Positions 1 to 11,486 of a DNA stretch of 64,000 bases are shown here, piece after piece. The stretch covers positions 1 to 64,000 of the forward strand of contig NZ_JAUOZU010000001.1 in NCBI RefSeq assembly GCF_030551875.1, in the 5' to 3' direction. The stretch's first letter is position 1; each line of letters opens with the position of its first letter. Both the position numbers and the translations under genes were made by a program. The notes beneath the pieces were generated by a model. It had not been told where the DNA came from, did no database searches, and saw only the letters and a program-made list of their open reading frames with translations. The stretch is from Fluviirhizobium alvei (GTDB taxonomy: Bacteria > Pseudomonadota > Alphaproteobacteria > Rhizobiales > Rhizobiaceae).

Positions 1-48
1 GGTTATCTCAGCCCGATGGAATTTGAAAACAAACTGGGATTAGCTTAA
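1..48 (+). pseudogene. 3' end of an IS3-family transposase (OrfB) gene, cut by the window edge
   Basis: Frame 1 reads [15 protein letters not shown] followed by TAA at 46-48. A stretch of the form GYLSP.EFE is the usual last segment of IS3-family OrfB (rve integrase-core) transposases, so this is the C-terminus of such an enzyme and the rest lies outside the window. Whether the copy is intact cannot be seen. It reads in the same direction as the broken recombinase that follows immediately. Confidence 0.6.
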
Positions 49-76
49 CTCGGCGTCCGAAAAACCGGCAGCAGGC
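1..76 (+). mobile_element. Right end of an IS3-family insertion sequence (partial)
   Basis: After the transposase stop (46-48) about 28 bases remain before sequence that clearly codes for the recombinase (from about 80). Bases 52-76, with a core like gtccgaaaaaccggcagcagg, resemble the terminal inverted repeats of rhizobial IS3-type elements. The exact boundary is uncertain, because the recombinase frame stays open through this stretch and the other IS end is not in the window. Confidence 0.4.
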
Positions 77-79
77 CGA

Positions 80-1769
<1,690 letters not shown>

Positions 1770-2046
1770 AAATACCGCAACGCATTCCCAAACGATCATC
1801 CACAGTCCGTGTCTTCAAGGCGCGGGCTGCTCGCATTGCAGGCGGACGTATCCAGACCAAAACGACCACCAGCCAAAATTAGTGGACGCAGGTGAGGGCC
1901 GACAGAGACTGTGGCCGGGAATGGGCGGAAAAAGAGGAGATATCGGCAGACGTCTGGTGGTGATATAGAGACCGCAGGCGCTAACCCACGGAAATGTCGG
2001 GTCTCTTTGGAGCAGTGCAGTTTTAGCAAGTTCTGGGAAGTAAATT
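1770..2046. other. Gene-free stretch between the recombinase remnant and tRNA-Ala
   Basis: I see no convincing gene here; the open frames have no family resemblance and no plausible ribosome-binding site. The stretch probably belongs to the same decayed element, since it lies between the integrase remnant and the 3' end of a tRNA gene, a common insertion point. No direct copy of the tRNA 3' end was noticed in it. Confidence 0.5.
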
Positions 2047-2122
<76 letters not shown>

Positions 2123-2216
2123 ATCCGTTCCGTTTCCGGAGGTGGTTACCGGTCGCTTCCGCGTCGGTGCCGGGTGTATATTTCCGCTTTCCCGGAATGG
2201 CAAGCAGGAAATTGCG

Positions 2217-2245
2217 TCCGGGCCGTTTTTTTTTACCGGCCCGGA
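2217..2245. repeat. Perfect 9-bp inverted repeat with a T9 loop
   Basis: Arms tccgggccg (2217-2225) and cggcccgga (2237-2245) are exact complements around an 11-base loop of nine T then AC. It lies between the stop of the TIGR02300 gene (2259) and tRNA-Ala on the same strand. The position suits transcription termination, but the homopolymer sits in the loop and not after the stem, so it is not a standard intrinsic terminator. Confidence 0.6.
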
Positions 2246-2258
2246 AAACCAAATGAAA

Positions 2259-2648
2259 TCAGACTTCGTCTTCGTCGGACGAAACGCCGATCAGGCCCGA
2301 CATGTCGTCGTCCTCTTCGTCTTCGTCCTGTTCGAGGAAAGTATCGTCGTCATCGTCACCAAGATCGACGTCATCGTCGCCGAGATCCGGAAGATCTTCG
2401 CCGCCGGATGCTTCTTCGTCGGCCTCGTCGAGCGAAACGAGTTCGATTTCGGTGTTTTCTGCATCGACTTCGGCGATTTCCTCATCCTCGGCCTTTTCCA
2501 TTACGGCTGTCGCCGAGGTCTCTTCGAAGAAGGAGAGGGGATAGGACTTGCCCGTATAGGGGGAGACGACCGGATCGCGGTTCAGGTCGTAGAATTTCTT
2601 GCCGGTATCCGGATCGATGCGCTTCGTGCCAAGCTCGGGTTTTGCCAC
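2259..2648 (-). CDS. TIGR02300 family protein, acidic
   Basis: A 129-residue protein starting at GTG with AGAGG seven bases upstream. Residues 1-40 are basic and conserved in the family (GTKR, GKKFYDLN, DPVVSPYTGKSYP). From about residue 50 it becomes an extremely acidic tail, with runs such as DLGDDDVDLGDDDDD, giving a low-complexity and probably disordered half. This family is found in alphaproteobacteria, typically next to aroA and cmk as here. The function is unknown. The short N-terminal part recalls a small zinc-ribbon-like fold, but no CxxC pair is present. Confidence 0.85.
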   Translation of the reverse strand: MAKPELGTKRIDPDTGKKFYDLNRDPVVSPYTGKSYPLSFFEETSATAVMEKAEDEEIAEVDAENTEIELVSLDEADEEASGGEDLPDLGDDDVDLGDDDDDTFLEQDEDEEDDDMSGLIGVSSDEDEV

Positions 2649-2723
2649 GTGAGGACCTCTTGGTTGTGCATGCCGGCGCGGGCCGAGCCAGGCTGTCCGG
2701 CAGCGAAATCGAAAGTAGCAGCC

Positions 2724-2752
2724 CCCTTACCCATCTTGCCCCCGTCTGTCAA
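2724..2752 (-). promoter_or_regulatory. Putative sigma-70 promoter for the TIGR02300 gene
   Basis: On the minus strand TTGACA (2752-2747) is followed 17 bases later by TAAGGG (2729-2724). It lies about 75 bp upstream of the GTG start. The -35 is perfect and the -10 is weak. This is a sequence match only. Confidence 0.4.
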
Positions 2753-2833
2753 AGCTTATGTGCGCTTGCAGGCAGTGGATCGGGCGCATTTTTTCAGCCG
2801 ACGGTGGATGACCTCGAAAAAGCATTGTGATAA

Positions 2834-4261
<1,428 letters not shown>

Positions 4262-4267
4262 TCGACC

Positions 4268-4873
4268 ATGGTTGATCTGGCTGGCGACATCGTCTCGATC
4301 TATCGGGACCACGCCGACGAATGGGACCGTACGCGTGGCAGGTCTCTGTTCGAGAAGGCATGGCTCGACCGGTTTCTGACTCTCTGTGATGCGTCGGCCG
4401 ATATTCTGGATATCGGCTGCGGCGGCGGTGAACCCATTGCGGCCTATCTTCTGTCGCAGGGCCGATCCGTCACCGGGATCGACAGTTCCGCTCCGCTGAT
4501 CGAACGCTGCGGTGCACGGTTTCCGCAAGGGCGATGGCTGGTGGGTGACATGCGAACGATGCAGTTCGAAACCCCCTTTTCGGGCCTGATCGCCTGGGAC
4601 AGCTTTTTCCATCTGTCATTCGATGATCAGCGAGCCGTGGTTCCGCTGTTTGGAAAACTGGCAAGGCCCGGTGCCGCGCTGATGTTTACAAGCGGTCCGG
4701 AGGAGGGCGAGGCAATCGGCCGGCTTTCGGACCGGCAGCTCTACCATGCCAGCCTCGCGCCGGAGGAATATCGAGACCTCCTCAACAGGGCTGGCTTCGA
4801 TATCGTGGATTTCGTGCCGAACGATCCGGATTGCGGCGGCCATTCCGTCTGGCTCGCCCGTCGGCGCGCCTGA
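4268..4873 (+). CDS. Class I SAM-dependent methyltransferase
   Basis: A 201-residue Rossmann-fold methyltransferase. Motif I is ILDIGCGGGE (46-55), followed by an acidic end of strand 2 (VTGIDSS). Its substrate is not evident; small-molecule and protein methylases of this size look alike. It starts 6 bases after aroA and may be translated by coupling. Its TGA (4871-4873) directly abuts the complement of the stop codon of the convergent TetR gene, so the pair forms TGATCA. No membrane segment or signal peptide is seen. Confidence 0.85.
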   Translation: MVDLAGDIVSIYRDHADEWDRTRGRSLFEKAWLDRFLTLCDASADILDIGCGGGEPIAAYLLSQGRSVTGIDSSAPLIERCGARFPQGRWLVGDMRTMQFETPFSGLIAWDSFFHLSFDDQRAVVPLFGKLARPGAALMFTSGPEEGEAIGRLSDRQLYHASLAPEEYRDLLNRAGFDIVDFVPNDPDCGGHSVWLARRRA

Positions 4874-5419
4874 TCAGGCGTCCGGGACGAGCGCTCGTAT
4901 ATCGGCGAAGATCAATCGCCATTCGTCTTCTGACAGTTCCATCAGCCCAAGACCTCTGAGCAGGAAGGCGCCCTCAACGGCAATCATGGCCAGCCGGGCC
5001 CGTCGTCCGCCATCCGTTTCTGGTGCATAGCGGAGCATTTCATCGCCATAGGCTTTCTGGATCGGGCCGAGATGTTCGGGCGTCTGCGCCAGCGTGGCGG
5101 TAAGACAGGCGCCTTTGGCCAGCGTTTCGGGGCTTTCCTCTTCGGTTGCTTCGATGCGGGCGAGGAGGGTCGCATAGGGCTTTTCGCCGATTCTCTCGGC
5201 TTTTTCGGCAAGCAGGCTCTCGAAACGGCCAAGATCGCGCTCGGTAATCGCGGCGATCAGGGCATCCTTGCTGGGGAAGTTGTACATCAACCCACCCTTG
5301 GAAATGCCTGCGCGGCGAGCGACCGCATCGAGACTGAGATGCGCTGCCCCCTGTTCCCGGGTCAACTCTTCGGCGGCATCGAGTATGCCGTCTCTGTCTA
5401 TGGTCCGTTTTCGGCCCAT
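4874..5419 (-). CDS. TetR family transcriptional regulator
   Basis: A 181-residue regulator. Residues 3-50 form the TetR N-terminal helix-turn-helix (ILDAAEELTREQG, VARRAGISKGGLMYNFPSK). The rest is a ligand-binding core with a C-terminal helix resembling the TetR_C_37/AcrR-type domain. I take the ATG at 5419 because AAGAGG lies six bases upstream; an in-frame TTG at 5434 would overlap the putative operator. It is divergent from a drug-efflux-like MFS gene 86 bp away, so it probably represses that gene and itself. Confidence 0.9.
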   Translation of the reverse strand: MGRKRTIDRDGILDAAEELTREQGAAHLSLDAVARRAGISKGGLMYNFPSKDALIAAITERDLGRFESLLAEKAERIGEKPYATLLARIEATEEESPETLAKGACLTATLAQTPEHLGPIQKAYGDEMLRYAPETDGGRRARLAMIAVEGAFLLRGLGLMELSEDEWRLIFADIRALVPDA

Positions 5420-5432
5420 GAAACCTCTTTTC

Positions 5433-5450
5433 AAACCGACTGGTCGGATT
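5433..5450. promoter_or_regulatory. Putative TetR operator between regulator and MFS gene
   Basis: CCGAC-TG-GTCGG (5436-5447) is a perfect inverted repeat. Flanking bases extend it to AAACCGACTGGTCGGATT with one mismatch pair. This ACCGACnnGTCGG form is typical of operators bound by small TetR repressors. It sits just upstream of the TetR start and 56 bp before the MFS start, where binding could block both promoters. Confidence 0.65.
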
Positions 5451-5505
5451 TATACATGAATCATTCGAGTGATCCCGATACCAGTCTAGCGCAGGACCAG
5501 AGACA

Positions 5506-6999
5506 ATGTCAGCCGCAAACGCCCACAGAACCAGACAGTGGCTCCAGCTTGCCCTGATTTGTCTCAGCTTCGTGCCGGTGACCATCGATGCGACCATCCT
5601 CTATGTCGCCATCCCGCCCGTCGTGACGGCGCTGGGCGCCGATGCAATCGAAATGCTGTGGATCGTCGACATCTATCCCTTCGTCACTGCCGGTCTGGTG
5701 CTGTTGACGGGCCCGCTGGGTGACCGGTTCGGGCATCAGAGAATGCTGCTGGTCGGACTTCTTGTCTTCGCCGTCGCATCTGCCCTGGCAGCCTATTCCT
5801 GGTCGCCGGAAATGCTCATCGCCGCACGGGCGCTCAAGGGCGCAGGCGGAGCTATGATCGTGCCGTCCTCGCTGGCGCTGATCCGCATTCTGTTTGACGA
5901 TCCGAAGCAGCGGGCGGTGGGCATCGGGCTTTGGGGCGCGCTGGCTTCAGCTGGCTCCGCGTCCGGTCCGGTGATCGGCGGATTGCTGCTCGAACATTTC
6001 TGGTGGGGCTCGCTCTTCCTGGTCAATGTGCCCGTCGCGCTCGGGCTGGCGGCGGTTCTTTCGCGGCTGATCCCGAACCGCATTCTTGGCCTTGGCCATG
6101 CCATCAGTCCACTGTCGCCGTTTCTCGGTCTCACCGGGGTGCTCGCTGTCGTCTATGCGCTGAAACGAGCGGCCCATGGCGATTTTCTGTCGCTCGTGCC
6201 GGTCATGGCTTTGCTTGTCGGACTGGCGGCACTCATCCTCTTCGTGCGCCGGGAACTGTCGGCCGAACATCCTTTGCTGGATCTGAGGCTGTTTGCCATC
6301 GGCATCTTTCGCACCGCCGTCTTTGCCGCGATCCTCACATCGATGACACTAATCGGCTTCGAACTCTTTCTGACCCAATATCTGCAGATGGTGGTCGGGT
6401 TGAGCGCCTTCGAGGCCGGACTTGCCTTTCTGCCATTCCCGATTGCTGGCGTCATTTTCGGGCCGATCGGCGGCTATCTCAATGGCCGCATCGGCTCCAT
6501 GCAGACGGCGGCGATCGGGATTGCTGTAGCAATCATCGGCTATGTCGCCATTTCGATGATCGACCTGCATAGTGTGGGCTGGGAGCTGTTTGTCATTCTG
6601 GCGGTGATTTCAGGCGGCCATGCCCTGACCATGTCGGCTGCCACCAATGCGATCATGTCGAGCGCGCCGGAAGAACGCGCAGGTGCCGCGGCAGGTATCG
6701 AATCGGTCAGTTTCGAATTCGGTGCCGGATTAGGGGTGGCGTTCTTCGGCTCGATCATGACGGCGGTCTATATCCGCACATTTGTTGCCCCATCCGGAAT
6801 GCAGATCGATCCCGGTCATTCGCTCGGCGAGGCACTTCGCGCGGCGCAATCGCTTCCCGCCGCATTTGCCGAACAACTCGTGGCGGCGGCCCGATCGGCC
6901 TATCTCGACGGATTTCACGTGATCCAGTATGCGGCCATTGCCATTCTGGTCGCAATCGGCGCAATCGTTCTGGCCCGGATGGCTCGTCCGGACCGCTAG
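5506..6999 (+). CDS. MFS transporter, DHA2 (14-helix) drug:H+ antiporter type
   Basis: A 497-residue inner-membrane protein with about 14 hydrophobic helices. It carries the MFS motif A variant GPLGDRFGHQRMLLVG after helix 2 and a motif C-like region (GPVIGGLLL). Length and motifs match the QacA/EmrB-SmvA branch, which exports quaternary amines, dyes and similar compounds. The actual substrate cannot be read from sequence. The divergent TetR gene and the palindrome between them point to substrate-induced expression. Confidence 0.9.
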   Translation: MSAANAHRTRQWLQLALICLSFVPVTIDATILYVAIPPVVTALGADAIEMLWIVDIYPFVTAGLVLLTGPLGDRFGHQRMLLVGLLVFAVASALAAYSWSPEMLIAARALKGAGGAMIVPSSLALIRILFDDPKQRAVGIGLWGALASAGSASGPVIGGLLLEHFWWGSLFLVNVPVALGLAAVLSRLIPNRILGLGHAISPLSPFLGLTGVLAVVYALKRAAHGDFLSLVPVMALLVGLAALILFVRRELSAEHPLLDLRLFAIGIFRTAVFAAILTSMTLIGFELFLTQYLQMVVGLSAFEAGLAFLPFPIAGVIFGPIGGYLNGRIGSMQTAAIGIAVAIIGYVAISMIDLHSVGWELFVILAVISGGHALTMSAATNAIMSSAPEERAGAAAGIESVSFEFGAGLGVAFFGSIMTAVYIRTFVAPSGMQIDPGHSLGEALRAAQSLPAAFAEQLVAAARSAYLDGFHVIQYAAIAILVAIGAIVLARMARPDR

Positions 7000-7091
7000 C
7001 CGCAGCGATTGGCCGTTACCCTATCTTGCAGGCCGGGATTCCACATCCTAGAACTACGTCAAGGCAGTTGGTGCCGCTTGGGAGAAAGACG

Positions 7092-7715
7092 ATGCTGACA
7101 CTTTACCACTCGCCGGGATCTTGTGCGCTCGCCTCTCATATCGCGCTTGAAGAGGCGGGAGCGGAGTATCGGGTCGTCAAGGTGGATCTCGGCTCTGGCG
7201 CCCAACGCCAGCCGGACTATCTGGCGATCAATCCGAAAGGTCGGGTGCCGGCACTGGCTACCGAAGGTGGGATCCTTACCGAGACCCCTGCCATTCTGGC
7301 CTTCATTGCACAGCGCTTCCCGGAAAGCCGGCTCGCGCCTCTCGACGATGCATTTGCCTTTGCCGAGATGCAGGCCTTCAACGCCTATCTCTGCTCGACC
7401 GTTCATGTTGCCCATGCCCATGGTCGCCGCGGCAGCCGCTGGGCCAACGAGCAATCCTCCTTCGATGATATGAAGCGCAAGGTGCCGGAGACTATGGGAG
7501 CAGCGATGGCCCTGGTTGAAGATGACATGCTGCGTGGCCCATGGATCATGGGAGATCAATATACCGTCGCTGATCCCTATTTCTATGTCGTGTCCACCTG
7601 GCTGAAAGCCGATGGCGTCGATATCGAAACACTTCCCCGCATTGCGGATTTCAAACGCCGCATGGAAGAGCGCCCCTCAGTGAAGAAGGCGCTGCGCTGG
7701 ATGGCGGAAGCCTGA
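7092..7715 (+). CDS. Glutathione S-transferase family protein (beta-like)
   Basis: 207 residues with an N-terminal thioredoxin-like domain (LTLYHSPGSCALASH, with Cys11 matching Cys10 of bacterial beta-class GSTs). The cis-proline loop is KGRVPAL and the SNAIL-like motif LTETPAIL. An alpha-helical C-terminal domain contains the N-capping region YTVADPYFY. It probably conjugates or binds glutathione in the cytosol. I place the start at 7092, where GGGAGAA precedes ATG; longer in-frame starts upstream lack family sequence. Confidence 0.9.
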   Translation: MLTLYHSPGSCALASHIALEEAGAEYRVVKVDLGSGAQRQPDYLAINPKGRVPALATEGGILTETPAILAFIAQRFPESRLAPLDDAFAFAEMQAFNAYLCSTVHVAHAHGRRGSRWANEQSSFDDMKRKVPETMGAAMALVEDDMLRGPWIMGDQYTVADPYFYVVSTWLKADGVDIETLPRIADFKRRMEERPSVKKALRWMAEA

Positions 7716-7823
7716 CAGGTCGCGCGCTGGCCAAACAGGTTCGCATCGGCAAATTGCCGATCGATAAAAACCTTCCCTTAAGATTTACCTTTTATAAATA
7801 AAGCGGAAGACGAGGTTTCCGCG

Positions 7824-8390
7824 ATGCGTTTTGTATTTTTCGCTGTCCTTCTGCTGCTGGCAGGCTGTGGCTCCGTGCCCCATTCCATCAACAATGCCTG
7901 CGCTGTTTTCGAACAGCGCGACGGGCTGTTCGACAATTGGCAACGGGCTGCCGAAAAATCCTCCCGTCGCTATGGCGTTCCCGTTTCGGTGCTGATGGCG
8001 ACCATCTATGTCGAATCCGGCTTCAAGCATAATGCACGTCCGCCACGGCGCTGGATCCTGGGGATCATCCCCTGGAAGCGGCCATCGTCGGCTTACGGCT
8101 ATTCACAGGCGCTGAATGGCACCTGGAGCCGCTACAAACGCGAAACCGGCCATTACTTCGCCAAGCGATCCGATTTCGATGACGCCGTCGATTTTGTCGG
8201 CTGGTATCATCGCAAGACGCATTTGCGGAATGGCATCGCGCTCAATGATCCCTACCGACTCTATCTTGCCTATCATGACGGCAACGAAGCCTATGCGAAG
8301 GGCCGGATCTCCGGCGCCGCCCGCAGCGCGGCGAAGCGGTTTGCGAACATCACCTACACTTATGCGCGGCAACTGCGCAGTTGTTCGTAA
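7824..8390 (+). CDS. Lysozyme-like (SLT) transglycosylase lipoprotein
   Basis: A 188-residue exported lipoprotein. The lipobox LAGC places the lipidated Cys at residue 15. The SLT/lysozyme-like fold has the candidate catalytic Glu64 in ATIYVESGF, the motif AYGYSQALNGTW, and a closing LAYHDGNEAY segment as in lytic transglycosylases. It probably cleaves peptidoglycan from the periplasmic face of a membrane. It stands alone between the GST gene and cmk, with a terminator after it. Confidence 0.8.
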   Translation: MRFVFFAVLLLLAGCGSVPHSINNACAVFEQRDGLFDNWQRAAEKSSRRYGVPVSVLMATIYVESGFKHNARPPRRWILGIIPWKRPSSAYGYSQALNGTWSRYKRETGHYFAKRSDFDDAVDFVGWYHRKTHLRNGIALNDPYRLYLAYHDGNEAYAKGRISGAARSAAKRFANITYTYARQLRSCS

Positions 8391-8419
8391 GCCGCGGTGG
8401 GCTTGTATGGCCTATGCGA

Positions 8420-8455
8420 CACTGTCGGCGTTTTTAAACACCGACAGTGATTTTG
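8420..8455 (+). terminator. Intrinsic terminator after the SLT lipoprotein gene
   Basis: Arms cactgtcgg (8420-8428) and ccgacagtg (8441-8449) pair perfectly and are followed by attttgt. The hairpin lies 30 bases past the lipoprotein stop and separates it from cmk. Confidence 0.7.
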
Positions 8456-8541
8456 TATGCCGCAATTGCTTTGCTTTCACGGACTATTAAATTATGTAAT
8501 TCGTCATATTGAGCCCCTGAGTCCTCCTATCGGGAAAAGAA

Positions 8542-9174
8542 ATGCCGACCATTGCCATTGATGGGCCAGCTGCTGCAGGAAAGGGCACCCTGTCACGCAA
8601 GATCGCCGATCATTACCGGTTCCATCATCTCGATACGGGTTTGACCTACAGGGCTGTCGCGCAGGCTCTCCTGAAAGCACGTCTGCCGCTCGATAATCCG
8701 GCAGAGGCGGTCGATGTCGCCCGAGCCATCGATCTTGCGCAGCTTGATCGCGATGTTCTGGCCGACCATGCGATCGGCGAGGCGGCGTCGAAAATCGCGG
8801 TCATGCCCGAAGTCAGGCGCGCACTCGTTGATGCGCAGCGCACATTCTCGCACCGGGCGCCGGGAACCGTTCTTGACGGTCGCGACATAGGAACGGTCGT
8901 CTGCCCCGATGCAGAGGTCAAGCTATATGTGACCGCCAAACCGGAAGTGCGGGCGGATCGCCGCTTCAAGGAGATTCTCTTAAGTGGCGCCCAGGCATCT
9001 TTCGATGATGTCCTTGACGATATTCGTCGCCGCGACGAACGCGATATGGGGCGTGCCGACAGTCCGCTCAAACCCGCGGAAGATGCGCACTTGATTGATA
9101 CAAGCGAAATGGGTATAGAGGCCGCGTTCGAGGCAGCGCGCAGGATTATCGACGCGGCCCTCGAAAAGGCTTGA
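8542..9174 (+). CDS. cmk: Cytidylate kinase
   Basis: Phosphorylates CMP and dCMP with ATP in the cytosol. The 210 residues begin with the P-loop [10 protein letters not shown] (7-16), followed by [21 protein letters not shown] and [17 protein letters not shown], all standard for bacterial CMP kinase. The order aroA, cmk, rpsA is conserved in many proteobacteria, although here several genes intervene between aroA and cmk. rpsA follows about 110 bases later. Confidence 0.97.
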   Translation: MPTIAIDGPAAAGKGTLSRKIADHYRFHHLDTGLTYRAVAQALLKARLPLDNPAEAVDVARAIDLAQLDRDVLADHAIGEAASKIAVMPEVRRALVDAQRTFSHRAPGTVLDGRDIGTVVCPDAEVKLYVTAKPEVRADRRFKEILLSGAQASFDDVLDDIRRRDERDMGRADSPLKPAEDAHLIDTSEMGIEAAFEAARRIIDAALEKA

Positions 9175-9285
9175 TGACGTTCCCCGCGCCGGATTGCCCT
9201 TCAAGGGCAGGAATGCAAAAAGCCTCGGATCAACACTAACCCTCGGCGCTTGGCGGCAATTGCGTGCCGCCCGTTTGGAGAACCA

Positions 9286-10989
9286 ATGTCCGCAGCAAAC
9301 TCCCTGAAGGAGGACTTCGCGTCCCTCCTCGAAGAATCCTTTTCCAAGGTTGATCTCGCCGAAGGCTATGTCACCAAGGGCATCATTACCGGCATCGAAA
9401 AAGACATGGCGATCGTCGACGTCGGCCTCAAGGTCGAAGGTCGTATCGCTCTGAAGGAATTCGGCGCCAAGGCCAAGGACGGCACGCTCAAGGTCGGCGA
9501 CGAAGTCGAAGTCTATGTCGAGCGCATCGAAAACGCCATGGGCGAAGCTGTTCTGTCGCGCGAGAAGGCTCGCCGCGAAGAAAGCTGGATCAAGCTCGAA
9601 GCCAAGTTCGAAGCCGGCGAACGCGTTGAAGGCGTTATCTTCAACCAGGTCAAGGGTGGCTTCACCGTCGATCTCGACGGCGCAATCGCCTTCCTGCCGC
9701 GTTCGCAGGTCGACATCCGTCCGATCCGCGACGTCACCCCGCTCATGCATGTTCCGCAGCCGTTCGAAATCCTCAAGATGGACAAGCGTCGCGGCAACAT
9801 CGTCGTTTCCCGCCGTACTGTTCTTGAAGAGTCGCGCGCCGAACAGCGTTCGGAAATCGTGCAGAACCTCGAAGAAGGTCAGGTCGTGGAAGGCGTGGTC
9901 AAGAACATCACCGATTACGGTGCGTTCGTGGACCTCGGCGGCATCGACGGCCTGCTGCATGTGACCGATATGGCATGGCGTCGCGTCAACCATCCGTCGG
10001 AAATCCTGTCCATCGGCCAGCAGGTCAAGGTTCAGATCATCCGCATCAACCAGGAAACCCACCGTATCTCGCTCGGCATGAAGCAGCTCGAGTCCGATCC
10101 GTGGGGCGATATCGGTGCCAAGTACCCGGTCGGCAAGAAGATCACCGGTACCGTCACCAATATCACCGACTACGGTGCATTCGTTGAGCTGGAGCCGGGC
10201 ATCGAAGGCCTCATCCACATCTCCGAAATGTCCTGGACCAAGAAGAACGTCCATCCCGGCAAGATCCTGTCCACGACGCAGGATGTCGATGTGGTCGTCC
10301 TCGAAGTCGATCCGTCCAAGCGCCGCATCTCGCTCGGCCTGAAGCAGACCCTCGAAAATCCGTGGGAAGCTTTCGCCAACGCCCATCCGGCTGGCACGGT
10401 CGTCGAAGGCGAAGTCAAGAACAAGACCGAATTCGGCCTGTTCATTGGCCTCGATGGCGATGTCGACGGCATGGTGCACCTGTCCGACCTCGACTGGAAC
10501 CGTCCGGGCGAGCAGGTCATCGAAGAGTTCAACAAGGGTGACGTCGTCAAGGCTGTCGTTCTCGACGTCGATGTCGAGAAGGAACGCATTTCGCTCGGCA
10601 TCAAGCAGCTCGGCAAGGATGCCGTCGGCGATGCCGCCGCTTCCGGCGACCTGCGCAAGAACGCCGTCGTTTCGTGCGAAGTCATCGGCGTCAACGATGG
10701 TGGCATCGAAGTCAAGCTCGTCAACCACGAAGAGCTGACCTCGTTCATCCGTCGTGCCGACCTTTCGCGTGACCGTGACGAACAGCGCCCCGAGCGCTTC
10801 CAGATCGGCCAGGTGGTTGACGCCCGCGTCACTAACTTCTCGAAGAAGGACCGCAAGGTTCAGCTCTCGATCAAGGCTCTGGAAATCGCTGAAGAGAAGG
10901 AAGCCGTCGCACAGTTCGGTTCGTCCGACTCGGGCGCTTCGCTCGGCGACATTCTCGGTGCAGCGCTCAAGAACCGCGGCGGCGAATAA
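9286..10989 (+). CDS. rpsA: 30S ribosomal protein S1
   Basis: An RNA-binding protein of the small subunit that holds mRNA during initiation. 567 residues with six S1 (OB-fold) repeats; repeats are marked by VKNITDYGAFVDLGGIDGLLH and VTNITDYGAFVELEPGIEGL-like segments at regular spacing of about 85 residues. Length is as expected for proteobacterial S1. The start is ATG with TTGGAG upstream; longer in-frame starts lack family similarity. A strong terminator follows. Confidence 0.98.
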   Translation: MSAANSLKEDFASLLEESFSKVDLAEGYVTKGIITGIEKDMAIVDVGLKVEGRIALKEFGAKAKDGTLKVGDEVEVYVERIENAMGEAVLSREKARREESWIKLEAKFEAGERVEGVIFNQVKGGFTVDLDGAIAFLPRSQVDIRPIRDVTPLMHVPQPFEILKMDKRRGNIVVSRRTVLEESRAEQRSEIVQNLEEGQVVEGVVKNITDYGAFVDLGGIDGLLHVTDMAWRRVNHPSEILSIGQQVKVQIIRINQETHRISLGMKQLESDPWGDIGAKYPVGKKITGTVTNITDYGAFVELEPGIEGLIHISEMSWTKKNVHPGKILSTTQDVDVVVLEVDPSKRRISLGLKQTLENPWEAFANAHPAGTVVEGEVKNKTEFGLFIGLDGDVDGMVHLSDLDWNRPGEQVIEEFNKGDVVKAVVLDVDVEKERISLGIKQLGKDAVGDAAASGDLRKNAVVSCEVIGVNDGGIEVKLVNHEELTSFIRRADLSRDRDEQRPERFQIGQVVDARVTNFSKKDRKVQLSIKALEIAEEKEAVAQFGSSDSGASLGDILGAALKNRGGE

Positions 10990-11014
10990 GCCTTTCCGGT
11001 TTGCTGAAAATCTG

Positions 11015-11045
11015 AACCCGCCGGTGGCAACACCGGCGGGTTTTT
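11015..11045 (+). terminator. Intrinsic terminator of rpsA
   Basis: A perfect 12-bp stem (11015-11026 with 11031-11042) around loop gcaa is followed by a run of T to 11045. It is a strong rho-independent terminator 25 bases after the rpsA stop. Confidence 0.95.
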
Positions 11046-11046
11046 C

Positions 11047-11486
11047 ATGTGCGGTCAAGGCCAGGCTGCCGCCTTCTTGGTCTTCCAGTTCCGCACTTCG
11101 CTGATGACAAGAAAACAGACGGTTTCCCCGACAATACAGCCGAACCACCCGATGGAAAATTGTCCCTGACTGATTGAATTCAGAATGTAGAACCCGCCGT
11201 AACTGCGGTTCTGGGAACAAGTTCGTGATTTCGAACTTCAATATCCGTAGCCGTACCAGCAAAAAACCCCGAATTGAAAGAAACCACTGGTCATTTCGCC
11301 TGAAAAACAAGGCTCGCGTAAGCTTGTGCGCGCCTTGATGTCTGATGGACTTTCCACATTTCGAATCGACTGTTCAATCGAGAACAAGATGCGGGGAGGA
11401 CTCAGAATAACGGACGACAAAGGGGCGTGCCGTCCGGCACCACAAGATGTCCAGCCCAGGATCCAAGATATGACTGGAGGTCACAC
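11047..11486 (+). promoter_or_regulatory. Long structured upstream region of the porin gene
   Basis: This 440-bp interval has no convincing gene. It holds several perfect short hairpins: agaacc...ggttct (about 11189-11212), agttcg-tgattt-cgaact (about 11219-11236), and gtgccg-tc-cggcac near the 3' end, followed by a GGAGG Shine-Dalgarno six bases before the porin ATG. Such spacing and folding suggest a long 5' leader or multiple regulator sites, which would fit the heavy control typical of outer-membrane porins. No transcript start is proven. Confidence 0.4.

Noticed and set aside
7744-7762. Inverted repeat atcggca-aat-tgccgat after the GST gene as a terminator
   Set aside because: The stem is only 7 bp and is followed by A and not T residues on the GST strand.
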